A stretch of 64,000 nucleotides of DNA from Phoronis australis (lineage: Eukaryota; Phoronida; Phoronidae): contig NMRA01000328.1 in assembly GCA_002633005.1 (NCBI GenBank), forward strand, positions 256,134 through 320,133. Reading direction: 5' to 3'. Position 1 is the stretch's first letter; each line of letters begins with the position of its first letter. A program made the position numbers and the translations under genes. The notes beneath the pieces are model-generated. The model did no database searches. It was given only the letters and a program-made list of their open reading frames with translations, and had not been told where the DNA came from. Shown here piece by piece: positions 21,500 through 34,380 of this stretch.

Positions 21500-21566
21500 T
21501 GGGCCGTGGAAAGAGCAAAAGTAGCAAAATCAAACCGTGGAAAGAGCAAAAGTAGCAAAATCAAAC
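21500..21566. repeat. Two tandem copies of a 32-bp unit
   Basis: The unit begins CCGTGGAAAGAGCAAAAGTA and is repeated directly with almost no change, about 110 bp past the end of U2. Confidence 0.7.
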
Positions 21567-21867
21567 CTAATTCCCAAAGTAAGTAAAATATTTATTTTAC
21601 ATCGGTGCAGAAGAATGCAAAACAAGAAAAACTTTAGCACAAGTGCTAGTCACATGAGTATATACAAAGATGTAGCAGATGAGATATGAACAATGAAACA
21701 TATACAATGACATTGATATCTTACTTCACTCATCAAATGCCATAATTACATGAAGGGCAACTCTGACAGGTAGGCCTACATTCCCGTTTCAAAAAAATTG
21801 ACAGTCTACTGCTGAAAGTGACTAGGCCTACATCAGTACAGCAGCTAACGTTGTTCGTCAACTGATC

Positions 21868-22328
21868 CAGGGGCGGATCCAGGATTTTTAGTTAGGGGGT
21901 GGGGGGGGGGCAGGGCAGAGTACTAGCTAGGATTTTGCCCGTCAGACATTCACACACCCTCGAATTGCCAAATGGAATCTAGGAGAGTTCTAGGGGGCCA
22001 TGGTCTCCTTCAGTGGCGGATTTAGGGGGGGGGCAAGGGGGCCATGGCCCCCTAAAATTCTACCAGATACCATTTGGTAGTTTGTGTGTGAACTGCTGAC
22101 TCACACATGCGCGCACTAACCAGGGAGTGAATAAACGATGCATAGGCCATGAAGAAACCCGTTCAACACGCACCGTTCTCTTTTTTAGTCAACAGGTCCG
22201 CGAACATAAAATTCGAGGCCCTGCATCCCCACATGTGAGGCTAGGCTCGCGCATCTGCCGAAAGTCTGGTTATTCCTGTGCCCTGCCCTCCCCCCCGCCC
22301 AACTCAAAATCCTAGTATTCGCCCCTCC
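21868..22328. mobile_element. hAT-like MITE (CAGGGGCGGATC type) with nested copy
   Basis: Left end CAGGGGCGGATCCAGGATTT and right end inverted (GGGGCGAATACTAGGATTT), G-rich at one end and C-rich at the other. A second start, CAGTGGCGGATTTAGG, lies inside at 22011. Non-coding. Confidence 0.5.
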
Positions 22329-25300
22329 CCCGCCGGGCTTGGTCCCCCTCAATTAAGATAAGGGACAATAGTTAAAAAAGGGCCAATCATCCGATTAGGA
22401 AAATCAGACCTAATTCGTAAAAACCAAACGTAATTCGTAAAAATCAATCGTGATTTTACATAATGCCTTAATTGGTACAGGCTTCAGCCACATAACGTAA
22501 GCGTGACGGCAAGCAGGTGAAGGTACCGTCTAGTAGTGACATCTTGTGTCGTCTATTGAAATGTTCGCTACAAGTTTTTATTCATGTTCAGGGAAGTGTT
22601 TATAACCAACATGGCGCTGCTCGAAGGACTTATGACACGAGTCCTTCAGTAGGCAACCGACTTTTTAGACATCTTTCCATTGACGGTATTTGCATTTACA
22701 AATCTGATATGCCCAAGCGTAAGTACTTGTTCTATTGTAACCGGAAATTTGATGCAGTTTACGACAATGTTTGCAAGTATATGTGTTATTAACATATTGT
22801 TAGGCTAGAATTAGTTGGCCTTCCCTTGTCGGATCTTATCCAGTTGTCGGCTTAGCGCTGGCAAAATCAGGGACCGCTGTATCCGAACGGTGCCTCATTA
22901 AAAGAGGTCAGCAGTCAGTCAGTGGTGAATCTCAATGCTCAAAATGTCAGAACTCCAACCCTCAATCAGGAACAGGAGTAAGCAGTGTCGGATTTCCGTA
23001 TTAAGCCAACTGAGCTGCAGCTGCTGCCACTGCCACTGGTCAGATAGTGTACACTGCCACAATCTCTACTTAAATTTACTTAGCAGTAGAGACGGTGGGC
23101 ACTAGTCGGATATAGCGATCACTGATTTTGAGAACCAGTTTCATCCACTGAATAACGGGCGCGTTATTCAGTGATTGCCTGGTTCTCTAAACCAGGGACC
23201 GCTATATCCGACCAGTGCCGAGACGGTGGCCATGTTGCAGATGCCTGAGCCAAACGGATTTGCACACTTCAGTTTGGCACAGGTTGGTGAGCAAAACTGA
23301 TGCCTAAGCCAAAGTGAAGCTACTGTGAGTTTCTTCTTCCGGTTTCAACTAACAATCGAAGTACCAATCCTGAGCTAAATGGGAATCGGTCGTAACTGTA
23401 CGCGCAAAGTATCTCTATTTTTCCATTTGACTACAAACAAAAGAAAAGAAAACATCCACCAAGGCGATGTACCGGATATTTCTTTTTTTGGTTAGCTCAA
23501 TCAGTTTTCATTTCACAACCTGGGAATCTTGATAGGTCGTATTTGGTGAGTTCACGTTATGCTATACGTAGAGACCCCTGTTGTCACATAGATCATGATG
23601 GTGTAGCTTTAGAGGATCAAGTAAACCTGTAAAGAAAGTTGGTGTTTTAAAATCAAATTATGGAGATGAGCTAAGGTTAGAATACAGACATTTTCTCTAT
23701 TCCAGCAAGACAATGATGAGTGTTAAGAATGTGAGAAAATGCGACTTATCCAGCAGCCACTACAGTACAATCTCAGGAATTTGGACACAAATAATTTGCC
23801 AAAGTTGTCCTTTTTTTGTTTTCAAGGGCTTCTAAGATTGTTGTGAATGTCCTCGATTATACAAAACTTTGTCTGATGGGTCATTGCACATGAAATCACC
23901 CAGGGTGTCAGGTCACCATCTCAGAATTGGATGAAAATTTACTGAGATGTTAATCATGGTACACAGTGATTACCTGCAAGGGTCTCCGAGATATGGCCCT
24001 TCAAAATATTGGGTGCCACGCCCATTTTTGACCTCGGGAATTGAAACTGCGTTTTTTTTAGATTTTGGAGGCCTGTCACTTCAAAATTAAGCATTGCATT
24101 GTTCTGAAAATGCCTGTATGGGTGAGCTGGATAACAGGCTGTCAAAATCAATCACCAGAGTTTACCTAGCAAATGTCAGTAGTATGCCTAATACTAAATG
24201 ATTGTTTAGTTTAGAGGTCTATCAATTGTTTATAAATGTGCTCCCTTCTTGTGCTGTGATTAATTGCAATTTGATGAGGTCAATGGCTGCATAGGGTGAC
24301 CACATGACCTTTGTGTGGAACCGTGTGACCTCTGTACAAGACCATGGAACCCATGCAACCTGTTTGTTATAAGCTACATATTTACCCTCCTGGTAGTTTT
24401 GCTGTGGCTGTTACAACCTGCATGCTAAAGATTGATGATGGTTGATAACTGTACAATATGGTATGTCTGTGAAAAGAATCACTTTTGAAGTTGTGCATGA
24501 GTTTGCTTAATTTATAAGCAAAAATGCACTTAATGATATGCGAATGTGTGAAGAGCATTGTTGTCTATTTTTTTTCTTTGAACAGAACTGGTGTAGTTGT
24601 GAAGTTACAAAATGTATTTTTCTGTTTAATTTACATGATGGACTATTAAGAGTTGCTGTTGAAGCAGTGCAGGTGGTTGGGTGTATTACATTTTGATATG
24701 AGTTCTGTCACAGATGCAGCCTTGATCTTTAAGTCTACGTCTACAAAGTTTGTAGTGAAGACCTTCCTAACACTATTTTCTCAACATATTTTCTGCTGGC
24801 AGTCACAGTAAGGTACTGTTAATGATTTTTATAACCACTGGCTAAGCTTTTAGCTTTCTGATGTGCTGACAAGAATGGCATGTTACTAAAGTTTCCTTGT
24901 GATTATTTGATTAAAATGTTTGCTTTATGTATTTTATTGTGAGGCATTCGATCCAGTGGCATGGTCATTGGGCACAAATGGTTGTGGACAATTAAATCAG
25001 TCATTTGAGGCAACTAATTCTACCTTGACACTGACCTTGACACCAGGTGGCAACTCTGTCATGTTGACACTCGGCTCTTTTTCAAACTGAGTGTGTTAAC
25101 TTGACTGTTTCACTATTGCAGGGACATCTGTGCTGGGTATACCTATGGATAATTTGAAGGTGATTTGAGATGTCAGTGAGTGGAGCCAGCTCTGATAATG
25201 TTGTGAAAGCATGCTCTGTTATTTCTTAGACAATAATGCTCCATGTGATTAGAGACTTGTGCAGATTTATTATGACCAACCAACTGTGCCCTCAGATTGT

Positions 25301-27458
25301 CATCACTTCAGTCATCTTCAGTTTTCCGCAACAGTCACTCTCTAAAGCTCTTTCATTGGTTATTTATTTTTGAAAAAGTTTTGTGTGAACTGATTTATAT
25401 GTCCGTCAATTTATCTCTACCCACATGTGTAAGATATGTGTTCAACTTAAATTCTTGGCAAAGGAATATTTCATGACGGCCACATCCCGTTGCTCCCAAC
25501 TTGTTCGATTCTATAGCCCAATAACAAGCTGGGAAGTTTACCCCCATAGCCATATCTTACACGACTGGTTAACTCCATTCTGGCATTTATGGTTGTAGGG
25601 CCTGCGCTCTTTTGTTCGATACGAAATTGCTCTAATCTCCGATCAGATTGTATCTAGCCTGACTGGGCTGGACTGATAAAAATGAAAGTTAAGCTATAAC
25701 ATATTTGAAATTAAACCAATAGCATTTCTGAATTCCTCGTCAAATGCTGATCATGTTTCGTTTTTGAATCACCAAAATCACCCAACTATAACAGAAGTTA
25801 AGACAATCTATTCTGTCCAAACGGATTACCTGAACGCACAGGGTTTGACTGTGTTCGTACGCGTTGTGCAGCCACCATACGTTTCCTTTGAAGCCTGTGA
25901 GATAATTGGCCTGCTAATTGTTATCATACGGGACAAAAGACTGAGCTGGGCAGTTAACAAAAGACCCAGATGTTATCGTATGTTCAGCACCCTTCACGTC
26001 TGGAAAAGTTACTGAACAACAGAACGCTGTAATGTTCTTTCCTTCTTGTCTGTTAAACAAACCTCAGTTTCCCATTAGCTAAACTCTGGTCCATCACAAC
26101 TCCGTCCCAACTCCTTTTACCTATCCCAGTACTCTCTGGTAGCCACGTCACAGTTTCCACTAGTTCTAAGGATTAAATCAGTGGTAGCGTTGCTTATTTG
26201 CACTCTCGATTGAATATATGTGTTGCATGTCATTACCTCTAGTGATAACTAGTTATTAGCTTTCCCATTGCTGGGGAGTTGCGATGTGAATATTAAAGTG
26301 ACAGAAGGATTCTAAATCCTTGTGGTATAAACTGGTTATATTGATGTGGCACATTTGGTTACTTACATGTCATAAAAGGTTCACATTATACACCAGTATG
26401 TAACCAAGTATTTGGGCATACCAGGTGTATTCTGCTTACACTGGAGACTTACACCAACTTAAAATCAGGAAGTGCATACTAACGCCACCAGAGCTCAAAA
26501 GCTAAACCGCTTGAAAATCAATTCAACATGAAACTACTTTTGAAGATGATTTCAAATTGGAATAGAAATATATCTGGCTGATTCTCTGTTTACACTCAGA
26601 AGTTTAGAATTGTAATCAATTCATCCTTGTTTAGATTTTGCCAGGCTCTTACAGCTAAACTAGCCAGGGCTGCTGTGCTGTAATGCCTTCTCAATTAACT
26701 AACTTAATTGACATTTAGTCTCTGTAAAGTGTCATTTAGTAGTTAAAAAGCTATGGTCATAGGAATCAAGCAACAAATTGGTTGACCTTGTTGGTACAGT
26801 GTTACAGATGTTGTAATATGTAATTATCATAAATACCATTAATAAAAAATTGACAAAGTATTAGTACATAAAATTGTTGCTTATTCTTATATGCTTTACA
26901 AGTATGTTCTGTTTTCCTTCACAATGTTCAACAAAACCTTGTCAAACGCAGACATATTCCCATCTGACCTCTGTCTGTTGTCTGGGTCCACAGCTGTATC
27001 TCCTAGTATCTTCTTGAAATTTTGTGAAAGTTTGCAGGTGTTGATGGATGATCACATTTGTGGAACTAATTTGGCCACTGCTGTTCCATGAGTGGTAATT
27101 TTATTTTTCGGTTTGCTTTTTTATCTCCCTAGTCCCTCGATATTTCTTTAAGAGACTTAACAGATATGTCCGTAACTTGGAATGGGTGACACTGGACAAC
27201 TTTCTCATGGCTTTGTTATGTTGTACTACTCCTAATTGTGCCTATTGTAGTATTTTTTGTCGCCCGCCTCACATCTGCCAAAGGATTCAGTTGAAAGATA
27301 GTCAAAAAATTTCAGGGATATGTTTCTATTGTTGAAACCTCGGCCTAATTCAAATTGAATGAATACCGCAATAAGTCCAAAAGCACTGACTTGGTGAATT
27401 AAGTCTGACACTTGCTAAGCTCTGCTGAGCTTCAACATATGATTGTCATTTCTAAGTT
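22329..27458. other. Intergenic, no gene recognised
   Basis: Apart from the hairpin at 23100-23217 and a related fragment near 22870 (GGACCGCTGTATCCG), I see no coding exon with homology, RNA gene or clear element. Short open frames here look random. Confidence 0.4.
23100..23217. repeat. Near-perfect 118-bp palindrome
   Basis: Inverted arms of about 58 bp (CACTAGTCGGATATAGCG at 23100, complement ending 23217) meet at GGGCGCG around 23159. It would form a strong hairpin. Likely a foldback MITE. Confidence 0.75.
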
Positions 27459-27692
27459 CAGAGGCGGATCTACAGGGGGGGTTCAGGTGGTTCAAACCCC
27501 CCGTCGGGACTGGATCAAAAAGAAAAATTGAAAAAAATTTCGCCAGAAAAACGAAATCAGCTACTAAAAACCACAAAAAATCTTACACCGGAGGAGGGAA
27601 ACCCTCTCCCGACCTTCCTTCCCCTCGGTGCTACGCGCTTCGCATTCGCTCGAATCCTAAACCCCCTTGCTGAAAACATAGATCTGCCACTG
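27459..27692. mobile_element. hAT-like MITE, 5-bp target duplication AAGTT
   Basis: Termini CAGAGGCGGATCTAC and (inverted) CAGTGGCAGATCTA, each flanked by AAGTT. The core has the G-run/C-run layout of the other CAGNGGCGGATC elements and no function. Confidence 0.6.
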
Positions 27693-27993
27693 AAGTTATT
27701 GGTTGTCTCAAATTTTATGACAGACAAAGAAATTCTAGGAGCCCATGCCAGGTTGGAGGAAACAGTCCCGAATAGGGACTCCACTAAGTCCCCTAAATCA
27801 TTTGCGTGTTTGTTTCGTTCTTTGCTCACAGACGTAGTATTTTTTATCATTTTATCTTTATTTGGAGTTCCTCTTTGACTAATGACTTTTTTTATTAATT
27901 TAACTAAAACTGAGTCCTTATTTCAGTCAATATAATTAAGGAATAATCCTTAAATTAGGGGCGTTGCCTGAAATGATCTCTATGTATTTTCAA

Positions 27994-28865
27994 TGACAGT
28001 AAGTTAAATATAACAAGCTTTGTGAGTGTTTATTAAAAAACAAGTTCAATTGACCGAAACTGGAAGCCAAGATGGCTGTCCGGGCACTAAACCTAAACAA
28101 ATTAATAGCGTAATCACTTTCCTCTGGAACCTACAGAACAATACAAGACTTAAAGCAGAACTAGGGCAAAGGTCTAAGAAGTGAGCACCGGTGAAGGCAA
28201 AACCAAAGTGCTGCCTGATTTTTTGCCAGATGTCAGCCAGAGACGCCGAGTTCTTGACTATCGACCTCCGGGAGATGACAGGGCAATAAGTTGGCCACTT
28301 GTCCGAGCATGAGTGCGAGTGGAGCATTTTTTTTTGTACGGTGGTCAGTCACTCGGCAGCATCGACGTTGCTGCTGACATCGCAACGGGCTGGCATTGGT
28401 TTTCTTTAACCGCTGAGAAGTCAGAAACGGGCCAAAGGTTTTGTCTAGACTAAGATTATATATAAGATTCTGACGCCAGTTCTCATAGGTGGTAATAATT
28501 TCCGTTTTACTTAGAGACCACTGTTTAGGAGCGCGTACGGCCATGTTGAATGAAGTTACCCGATCTGAAAATGTCAGTTACACACATCTTACACTCAAAA
28601 ATAACAAATGTACTTGTTATTTGAAGACTACAGTTGCATTAGAGTCTCTTGGGGTGGGTAAGAGCAGCTGCCACCAGGACAGTAAGTTAAATATAACAAG
28701 CTCCATTTGTGTTTATTAACGAACAAGTCCAATTGACAGAAACCTGAAGCCGAGAGGGCTGTCCGGGGACAAAACGTAAATGAACACAGTGGCGTAATCA
28801 CTTTCCTCTCCTCTGGTTAAGATGGAACCTAGAGAACAATACAAGACTTTAAGTTGGACTAAGGA
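27994..28865 (-). mobile_element. Deleted LTR retrotransposon with gag remnant (minus strand)
   Basis: Direct repeats of about 165-175 bp (about 27994-28158 and 28684-28860) behave as LTRs: both contain AATAAA on the minus strand and end CTTGTTATATTTAACT. The roughly 520-bp interior holds only gag-type sequence, so the element is a TRIM-like deletion derivative. LTR start points are approximate. Confidence 0.6.
28046..28544 (-). pseudogene. Retrotransposon gag remnant, frameshifted
   Basis: From ATG at 28544 the frame reads [15 protein letters not shown]...YENWRQNL, a start I know from LTR-retrotransposon gag proteins. The continuation ([20 protein letters not shown]) is in a different frame further down, so the copy is broken around 28240-28330. 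It stops short after the TGAHFLDL segment. No protease, RT or integrase is present. Confidence 0.65.
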
Positions 28866-29084
28866 ATACAGCAGAGTAACAACATTTTAAACAGTGATAA
28901 CAGTTGAAAAAACAACGTAATTAACACTTATAACATAGAGTTCACTCTCAATTTTTATCAAAGCCAAAAATTGACTATGTAACGTGACTCAAACAGCATT
29001 AGAAAGGACAATCGGTATTTTAACAAGACCACAAATACACAGTAGATGGAACTTTGTCGAGTCCCAGTTTGGAACTTCTTCATG

Positions 29085-29892
29085 CAAATGCGCACGACAG
29101 ACCTAGAAACTTCTTGCCAACATCTTATGTAATTTTGTGCCACTTTGAATATTGGGCTGCTGCCAGGTATTCTGGTCTAAGTATGGCATCCAAACAGAAA
29201 TTGCATGTAGCTCATAAAACTTTTTGCTTTGTCCTTGACCTCTTGCCTCGTTTTCATGTTCAGACTTTTCCATAATAATCGCAGTTTGGAACAGTTAGGA
29301 CTCACTCACATGTTCAATTTCAATAATGGCATTGTTTCTAATTAATGAAATAATTATATTAGGCATGCTAGAGAATTGCTCTTATAGGACCTCTAGTTGT
29401 CTTGTAATTCACCAGGTGAAATATTTTGTACAAATATTTAAAATACACTCCCATTACCCTCTGTGATTAGTTTTACCCACTGATATTGCCAGGGAACTTT
29501 TAGCCAAATTCAATGTTATTTCAGATTAATACTGGCATGCTTTTGCCTTGCATTGTATCTCATAAGTTACTATTTACTATTGTTATCTTTATATATATTT
29601 TGCTATTTATTTATTATTTAGATTTTTGTCCTGTCTTGTGTGCATATATCTTCACATATTTTTCCTCTTATTTTTATTGTTTTGTATGTTTTGTCCGTCT
29701 TTACGTCTTTTTATTTTAATTCTTATTTGTAAGGGACCACCATGCAAATAGTCATCTCACTTTCTGGTGCCATGTACAGATTTTATGTTGGTTATCTTTT
29801 ACTGTTTCACCTGTCTGATTTGTTATCATGTCTCATCTTTACTATCATGCTTTTATATATTGTGTGCACAGTCTTATAAATTCAATCAATCA
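29085..29892 (+). mobile_element. 3' end of a non-LTR retrotransposon (LINE) remnant
   Basis: A frame at about 29120-29270 and its continuation in other frames (YWAAARYSG, LHVAHKTFCFVLDLLPR, LEQLGLTHMFNF) resembles the C-terminal tail of LINE reverse transcriptases (jockey/CR1-like ...VQNK..R.I.....R.H). The sequence then becomes T-rich, non-coding and ends in a TCAATCAATCAATC microsatellite, typical of LINE 3' tails. Confidence 0.45.
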
Positions 29893-29933
29893 ATCTATTG
29901 TTGATTTTCGGACAGATCCGACTTCCGCTGTGC

Positions 29934-29951
29934 CCCCCCCCCCCCCCCCCT
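29934..29951. repeat. Poly-C tract
   Basis: Uninterrupted run of about 18 C. Length is prone to sequencing error. Confidence 0.9.
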
Positions 29952-30676
29952 TAGTGGCAGTTTAGTTGTTTGCACTTGTCTCCATGTCCATACATACCAA
30001 CTTTAAGGTGAAGGATTGCCATGAAATTTGACAAATACGTATGTTTGTGGTGAGGAGAGCCTAGGTGACATTGATCTAGGGTCGAATCCATCCTGCTATA
30101 TAGTGCAGCCTGCATTAATATCTTCGTGGAAGTTTAGAGATAAGTTTCTGTTAGCGAGAGCGCAGCTTATGTTGACTTTTGGACGGATCCTACCACTGCT
30201 GGGCCATCTTGTGCCATTTTTTTTAAACAAATTAGCGCCCTTTATATCTTTGCCATTAGCAATTCACAAATGGTGGACTGTGTGTTTGTGCTCTGTATTT
30301 CTTGTGTTGTTTGAGGTCGACATATACCAGATCATCATTTTATAACAGTGATCTCCATGCTAATAATTGTCAGACATGGCGCTGCACCATATTTGAAAGG
30401 TGAGTAATGTATGAAAAGCTCTGAGCCATGTTTAAAATCTTGGGCCATGTTCAAAATACATGATAATGTTGAGATATGTCTAAAAGTCTGGGTTTTGTCT
30501 GGCTTTCAAGTAGGTCTAATTAAAGGAGTGATGCATGGGGAAACTTGTTTTGTATAAAAATACTAGTGACATGCTCAGCATGTGAAGTTATTGTGTAACT
30601 ATAGTAACTGTTGCTTTTGTGGCTTAGCAGAAGGCAATATGAGGACACAAAAACTCAACGGTGTAAATTTGCACCA

Positions 30677-31449
30677 TTAAAGTTTCGTCAGACCTTACTG
30701 ACTCGTCGGCATATTTAGCCAAATATCTACAAAACTAGAGATTCTAAGTCAGTAAAAGTGTATTTTCTGTAGAAGACATGTAGATTTTGATTTTTTACTT
30801 TTTAATGATCTCTTATTATTTGGGTCGCTGGCTCTTGACAATATCTATTTAGTAAAATTTAGCTAAAAAGAATGATACATTGTTAGCAAAACAAAGACAT
30901 TAATAACATTGTCAAATTTTTATGGCATCCCTCGGTAAGCTCTGCACATCGTTAGAGAAGGCACCTAAGTTGTAACATATTTGACTTGTTTTACCGTACT
31001 TTATAGGTGATCCAATTCCATGATAATGGTTCAGTAGTACTGAAGTATGGCATGTCAGCAGCAAGAAATGGCAAAACAAAAAGGATTGATACACAATTTT
31101 TAGGTGTATAGAATTTGCAAACACCTAGATGGTAATGTATTTGATGTGAAATGTTTTGCTGTATTCCTTACTATTGAGATTTCATCTTGGAACATTTATA
31201 CCAAATGAGATATATAGTCATGTTTTTGGTACTGTTGTTTTGTTACGAATTTACCATTCTTTTTCCTTTTGCAAATTTTTCTGAAAAACATGATGGGTCA
31301 ATTAATGACAGATTGGTACAAAGTTAAAAACCAAAGTCTGCACGCTGTCTTCTTTTTGAAAATATATATTTTTAAAGGATTGAAATCTTTAGTTTTGTAG
31401 ATATTTGGCTAAATCACAGACTTGTCAGTAAGGTGCTACATAACTTTAA
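30677..31449. mobile_element. 773-bp TTAA-flanked inverted-repeat element
   Basis: Arms of about 75 bp (left from 30681, right to 31445) share ACCTTACTGAC and TTTAGCCAAATATCTACAAA, with TTAA at both outer ends. Non-coding. A piggyBac- or Kolobok-type MITE is likely from the TTAA target. Confidence 0.6.
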
Positions 31450-31494
31450 AGAGTTCCCACCATGCATTTTCTTAATTTTTGAGGTTTCAGGTAG

Positions 31495-31729
31495 TTATCA
31501 TTAAGATTACTCTCCCCTTTTTGTGTAACTTGGCCTGGTCCTTGTGTTTGGACTCATCTATTCAGGTAGGCCAACACCTATCTCCGCACCTATATAAGAT
31601 TTTGCTTATGAATAAAGCATCAATAGTTGTGTCACAAGAGCCTCGTGTTCTGGTTTGCTGGTCAGTTGGGGTTTTGTTGTTGTGCGAGCTTAAGTCTATT
31701 CGCCGTGTGTGCGACTTTGATTCGCCACA
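31495..31729 (+). repeat. BEL/Pao 5' LTR
   Basis: Matches 39511-39743. Contains TATATAAG (31591) and AATAAA (31611) and ends ...CGCCACA just before the primer site. The start is inferred from where the two LTRs stop matching. Confidence 0.8.
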
Positions 31730-31730
31730 T

Positions 31731-31748
31731 TGGTGCCGAAACCTGGGA
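31731..31748 (+). other. Primer binding site
   Basis: TGGTGCCGAAACCTGGGA, directly after the 5' LTR, is the common form of a tRNA 3'-end complementary primer site. Confidence 0.8.
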
Positions 31749-32065
31749 TATGGACCTTTGTAAGAAAAAAGTAAGTGCTGCGAAAGGCTGGCTTAATTAC
31801 CCAGGCCAGTAATGACCACTTCGAAGTGCGTCACGAGGTCCCCATAAGACAAAATAACTGTAGAAAGTTTGTCATGTGAATTTGACTGCAAAATTTTGAC
31901 CAGTGTGTAGAGAAATATCTCGAAAATGTCGATGAAGAACACCTTGAGGTCGAATTGGAATCGCTGGCATCTTATCGGAAAGCTACTTTTCAATGTGAGG
32001 TGGAGGCCCTGCAGTGTCTGAATTTAGTTTAAGGTCAAAATGGCAACGCCCACGGTCAACACGGC

Positions 32066-33502
32066 ATGTCGGGGTCAACAGGTAACAATTTAAAGAAGGT
32101 TGCGTTACCAAAGTTACAGTTGCCGACGTTCAGCGGTAACCTCAAAGAATGGCAGACATTCTATGATATTATTTTGAGGCCATTATTCACCAGAACCCAA
32201 ATCTGCCTGAAGTGTTGTGTGCCGCCCTTACCACGTTATTCTAGTATATATAAGACAGCTTACCTAACTGGATATATTCTAGTCTCTGACACCGTAAAGT
32301 AAATTGAAACACTAATGATGGTTGGATATACATTGGATATACATTTTGTCTCTGGTGAGTCTCAAGTACGAAGACAGTATTTCTAAAACTACCAGAACGG
32401 CGTACCTCAGTTCAGCTTCCCTCAGTCCCCTCTGAACTCTACAAACTACTGCACACAAGCTAATGTACAGATACACAGGTATGTACACAGTGACTATTCC
32501 AAGACACACACACACAGCAATAGCACGTTTTAACCCTCAGACTTCACAGCGGCAACTCCCTAACTCTGAACTGCTGCTCTACAGGGATTCTGAAAACACC
32601 CGGGATATGACATAACTTCCGCGTGACGTCACCACCATAGACTTGCTGGAGCACGGTTTACTACAGAAGTTAATAAATTCTCATATTTGCAAAAGTTTGT
32701 TGGAAGGCCAAGCTTTGGAGTGTATAAAGGGTTTGGCACTGACTGCAAAGATTTACAGACACGCACTGGAGTTGTTAGTCAACCGTTATGGCAGAAAAGA
32801 AAAATTAATTTTTTGTCATATGCAGGATTTGTTGAACTTGTCCATTCCTTCAGTGAATGCAAACAACATCAACACATTGTGGAAAATGCTCGACCAACTG
32901 AACGCCCATGTGAGAAGTCTAGAATCACTTGGCATCGATGGTGACCAGTTTGGACTACTTCTGACTCCAGTTATCGTTAGCGGATTGCCAGATGAGGTAA
33001 GGATGGAGTGCACGAGAAACTCCGAGGGAAGGGAAGGTGATCTGCAGTTCTTGTTGGATTTTCTACATGCTGAAGTGTAACACCATAGAGACAGATCAGA
33101 CGCGTTCTTGAAATTGAGTGATAAGCTTAAGGTTGATCTCAGTAGGGAAAAGCGTTTAGCCGAACCAACTACTTCCGCATTTTTTGCTCATGTTGTCCAC
33201 AAAAGCATGCCACAGAAAAATGCTAAGACTTGATGAACCTCGACACGATGTCACGACTCAACAAAATTGAGTCATTGCGCCTGTGTCTCAGGTGCCTCAA
33301 GAAGGGGCATGTTGCGCACAGTTGCAAAGTGTGTTGTGAAAATTGCGATGGAGCTCATCATTACTTGTTGTGCGACAGTGATGTGAACAATTCTACAGCC
33401 AAGATGTCAACTGGTCCTACAGCCACAGGCTGTATTGCAGACTCACTGCTGTTGGTTGCTCAGATCATTCCTGTTTCCTCAAGTGGGCAGGGTCAAAGTT
33501 AG
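32066..33502 (+). pseudogene. BEL/Pao gag remnant
   Basis: Begins with the conserved LPKLQLPTFSGNLKEW segment (DUF1759-type gag). It is broken at about 32200-32640 by non-coding sequence, then resumes at 32643 (LLEGQALECIKGLALT, LLTPVIVSGLPDE) to a stop at 33080. After a gap, 33230-33502 encodes two zinc knuckles: CLRCLKKGHVAHSC and CENCDGAHHYLLC. Confidence 0.8.
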
Positions 33503-33860
33503 TGTCATTTGGCAGTTTGAAATCTGTGGATTGCATTGAATTGTCTGGTTCTGTTGAGGCGGCTGAGGTACCTTACGGCTGAGGTACCTTACATTTGTTC
33601 CCCCTAGTCAGGTCAAGTTTGCCTGTTGACATGTTAGATAAGTTTGGCTTTGGTGCACTTAAGTTTGCCGATAATTAGGGTGAATCTCATCGCTTGTCAG
33701 TGGATATCCTGATAGGTTTGGATAATTATTGGGATTTCATGGGAGAAGTTATCAAAATCCCTGAAAGATTAGTGGCTCAATATATTATTTTCGGATGGGT
33801 TGTGTCTGGTAGGGTAGGGGGTGCCTCTGCTGTTTCGACGTACACTCTGTTGGACATTTA
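33503..33860 (+). pseudogene. BEL/Pao protease-region remnant
   Basis: Out-of-frame pieces such as LSVDILIGLDNYWDF and YIIFGWVVSGR match the retropepsin-like region (DUF1758) of BEL/Pao polyproteins. It contains stops and a tandem duplication of GGCTGAGGTACCTTAC (33556-33590). Confidence 0.65.
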
Positions 33861-34141
33861 GTGATGTTCACGATTCGGTATTTCGGAATTTTTGAGAATT
33901 AGAAAGCATTGGTATTGAGCCCAAAAGTGATTAGTAAGTTGTGATCGAGTCTTGGCTAAGTTTGAGAAAAACGTTAGTTTGATTGACGGTCGATCCGAAG
34001 TGGGGTTATCATGGAAACCTAGTTTTCAAAGCCCGAATCTCATAAGTAATGAGAAGTTAGGCATGTGTAGACTGAATGTTTTGACAAAGAAATTAGACCT
34101 TAGACCAGGATCCCAAACTCAAACGAGGCTATGATAATGCT

Positions 34142-34336
34142 TTGAATGATATGGAAAGGGATGGAATGATTGGAGAAGTCCCTGTGGATGAACGGTCAAA
34201 AGGGGAGTCTGTGTTCTATGTGCCACATCATCCTGGAGTAAAAGAAGCAAACTTGGTATTTCACCCCGTGGCCAAGGTTCTTTCAGTTACAAGGATAACA
34301 TTGCCTCAGTTGGAGTTATTAGGTGCATTGCTATAG
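34142..34336 (+). pseudogene. BEL/Pao reverse transcriptase / RNase H remnant
   Basis: SVFYVPHHPGVKE is the start of the Pao RT region and ITLPQLELLGALL is the segment that precedes RNase H. The RT catalytic core that normally lies between them is deleted. Confidence 0.7.
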
Positions 34337-34380
34337 GGGCGAGGCTTGTTGATTTTGTAAAACGTACCCTAGTCAATACT

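Noticed and set aside
29513-29719. Hydrophobic plus-strand open frame (possible membrane protein)
   Set aside because: T-rich tail region of a LINE; composition alone gives Phe/Leu/Tyr-rich frames.
30081-30110. GGTCGAATCC resembling a tRNA B box
   Set aside because: No A box or cloverleaf could be drawn around it.
30028-30345. 105-codon plus-strand open frame
   Set aside because: No recognisable domain, no splice context and no homology that I can name.
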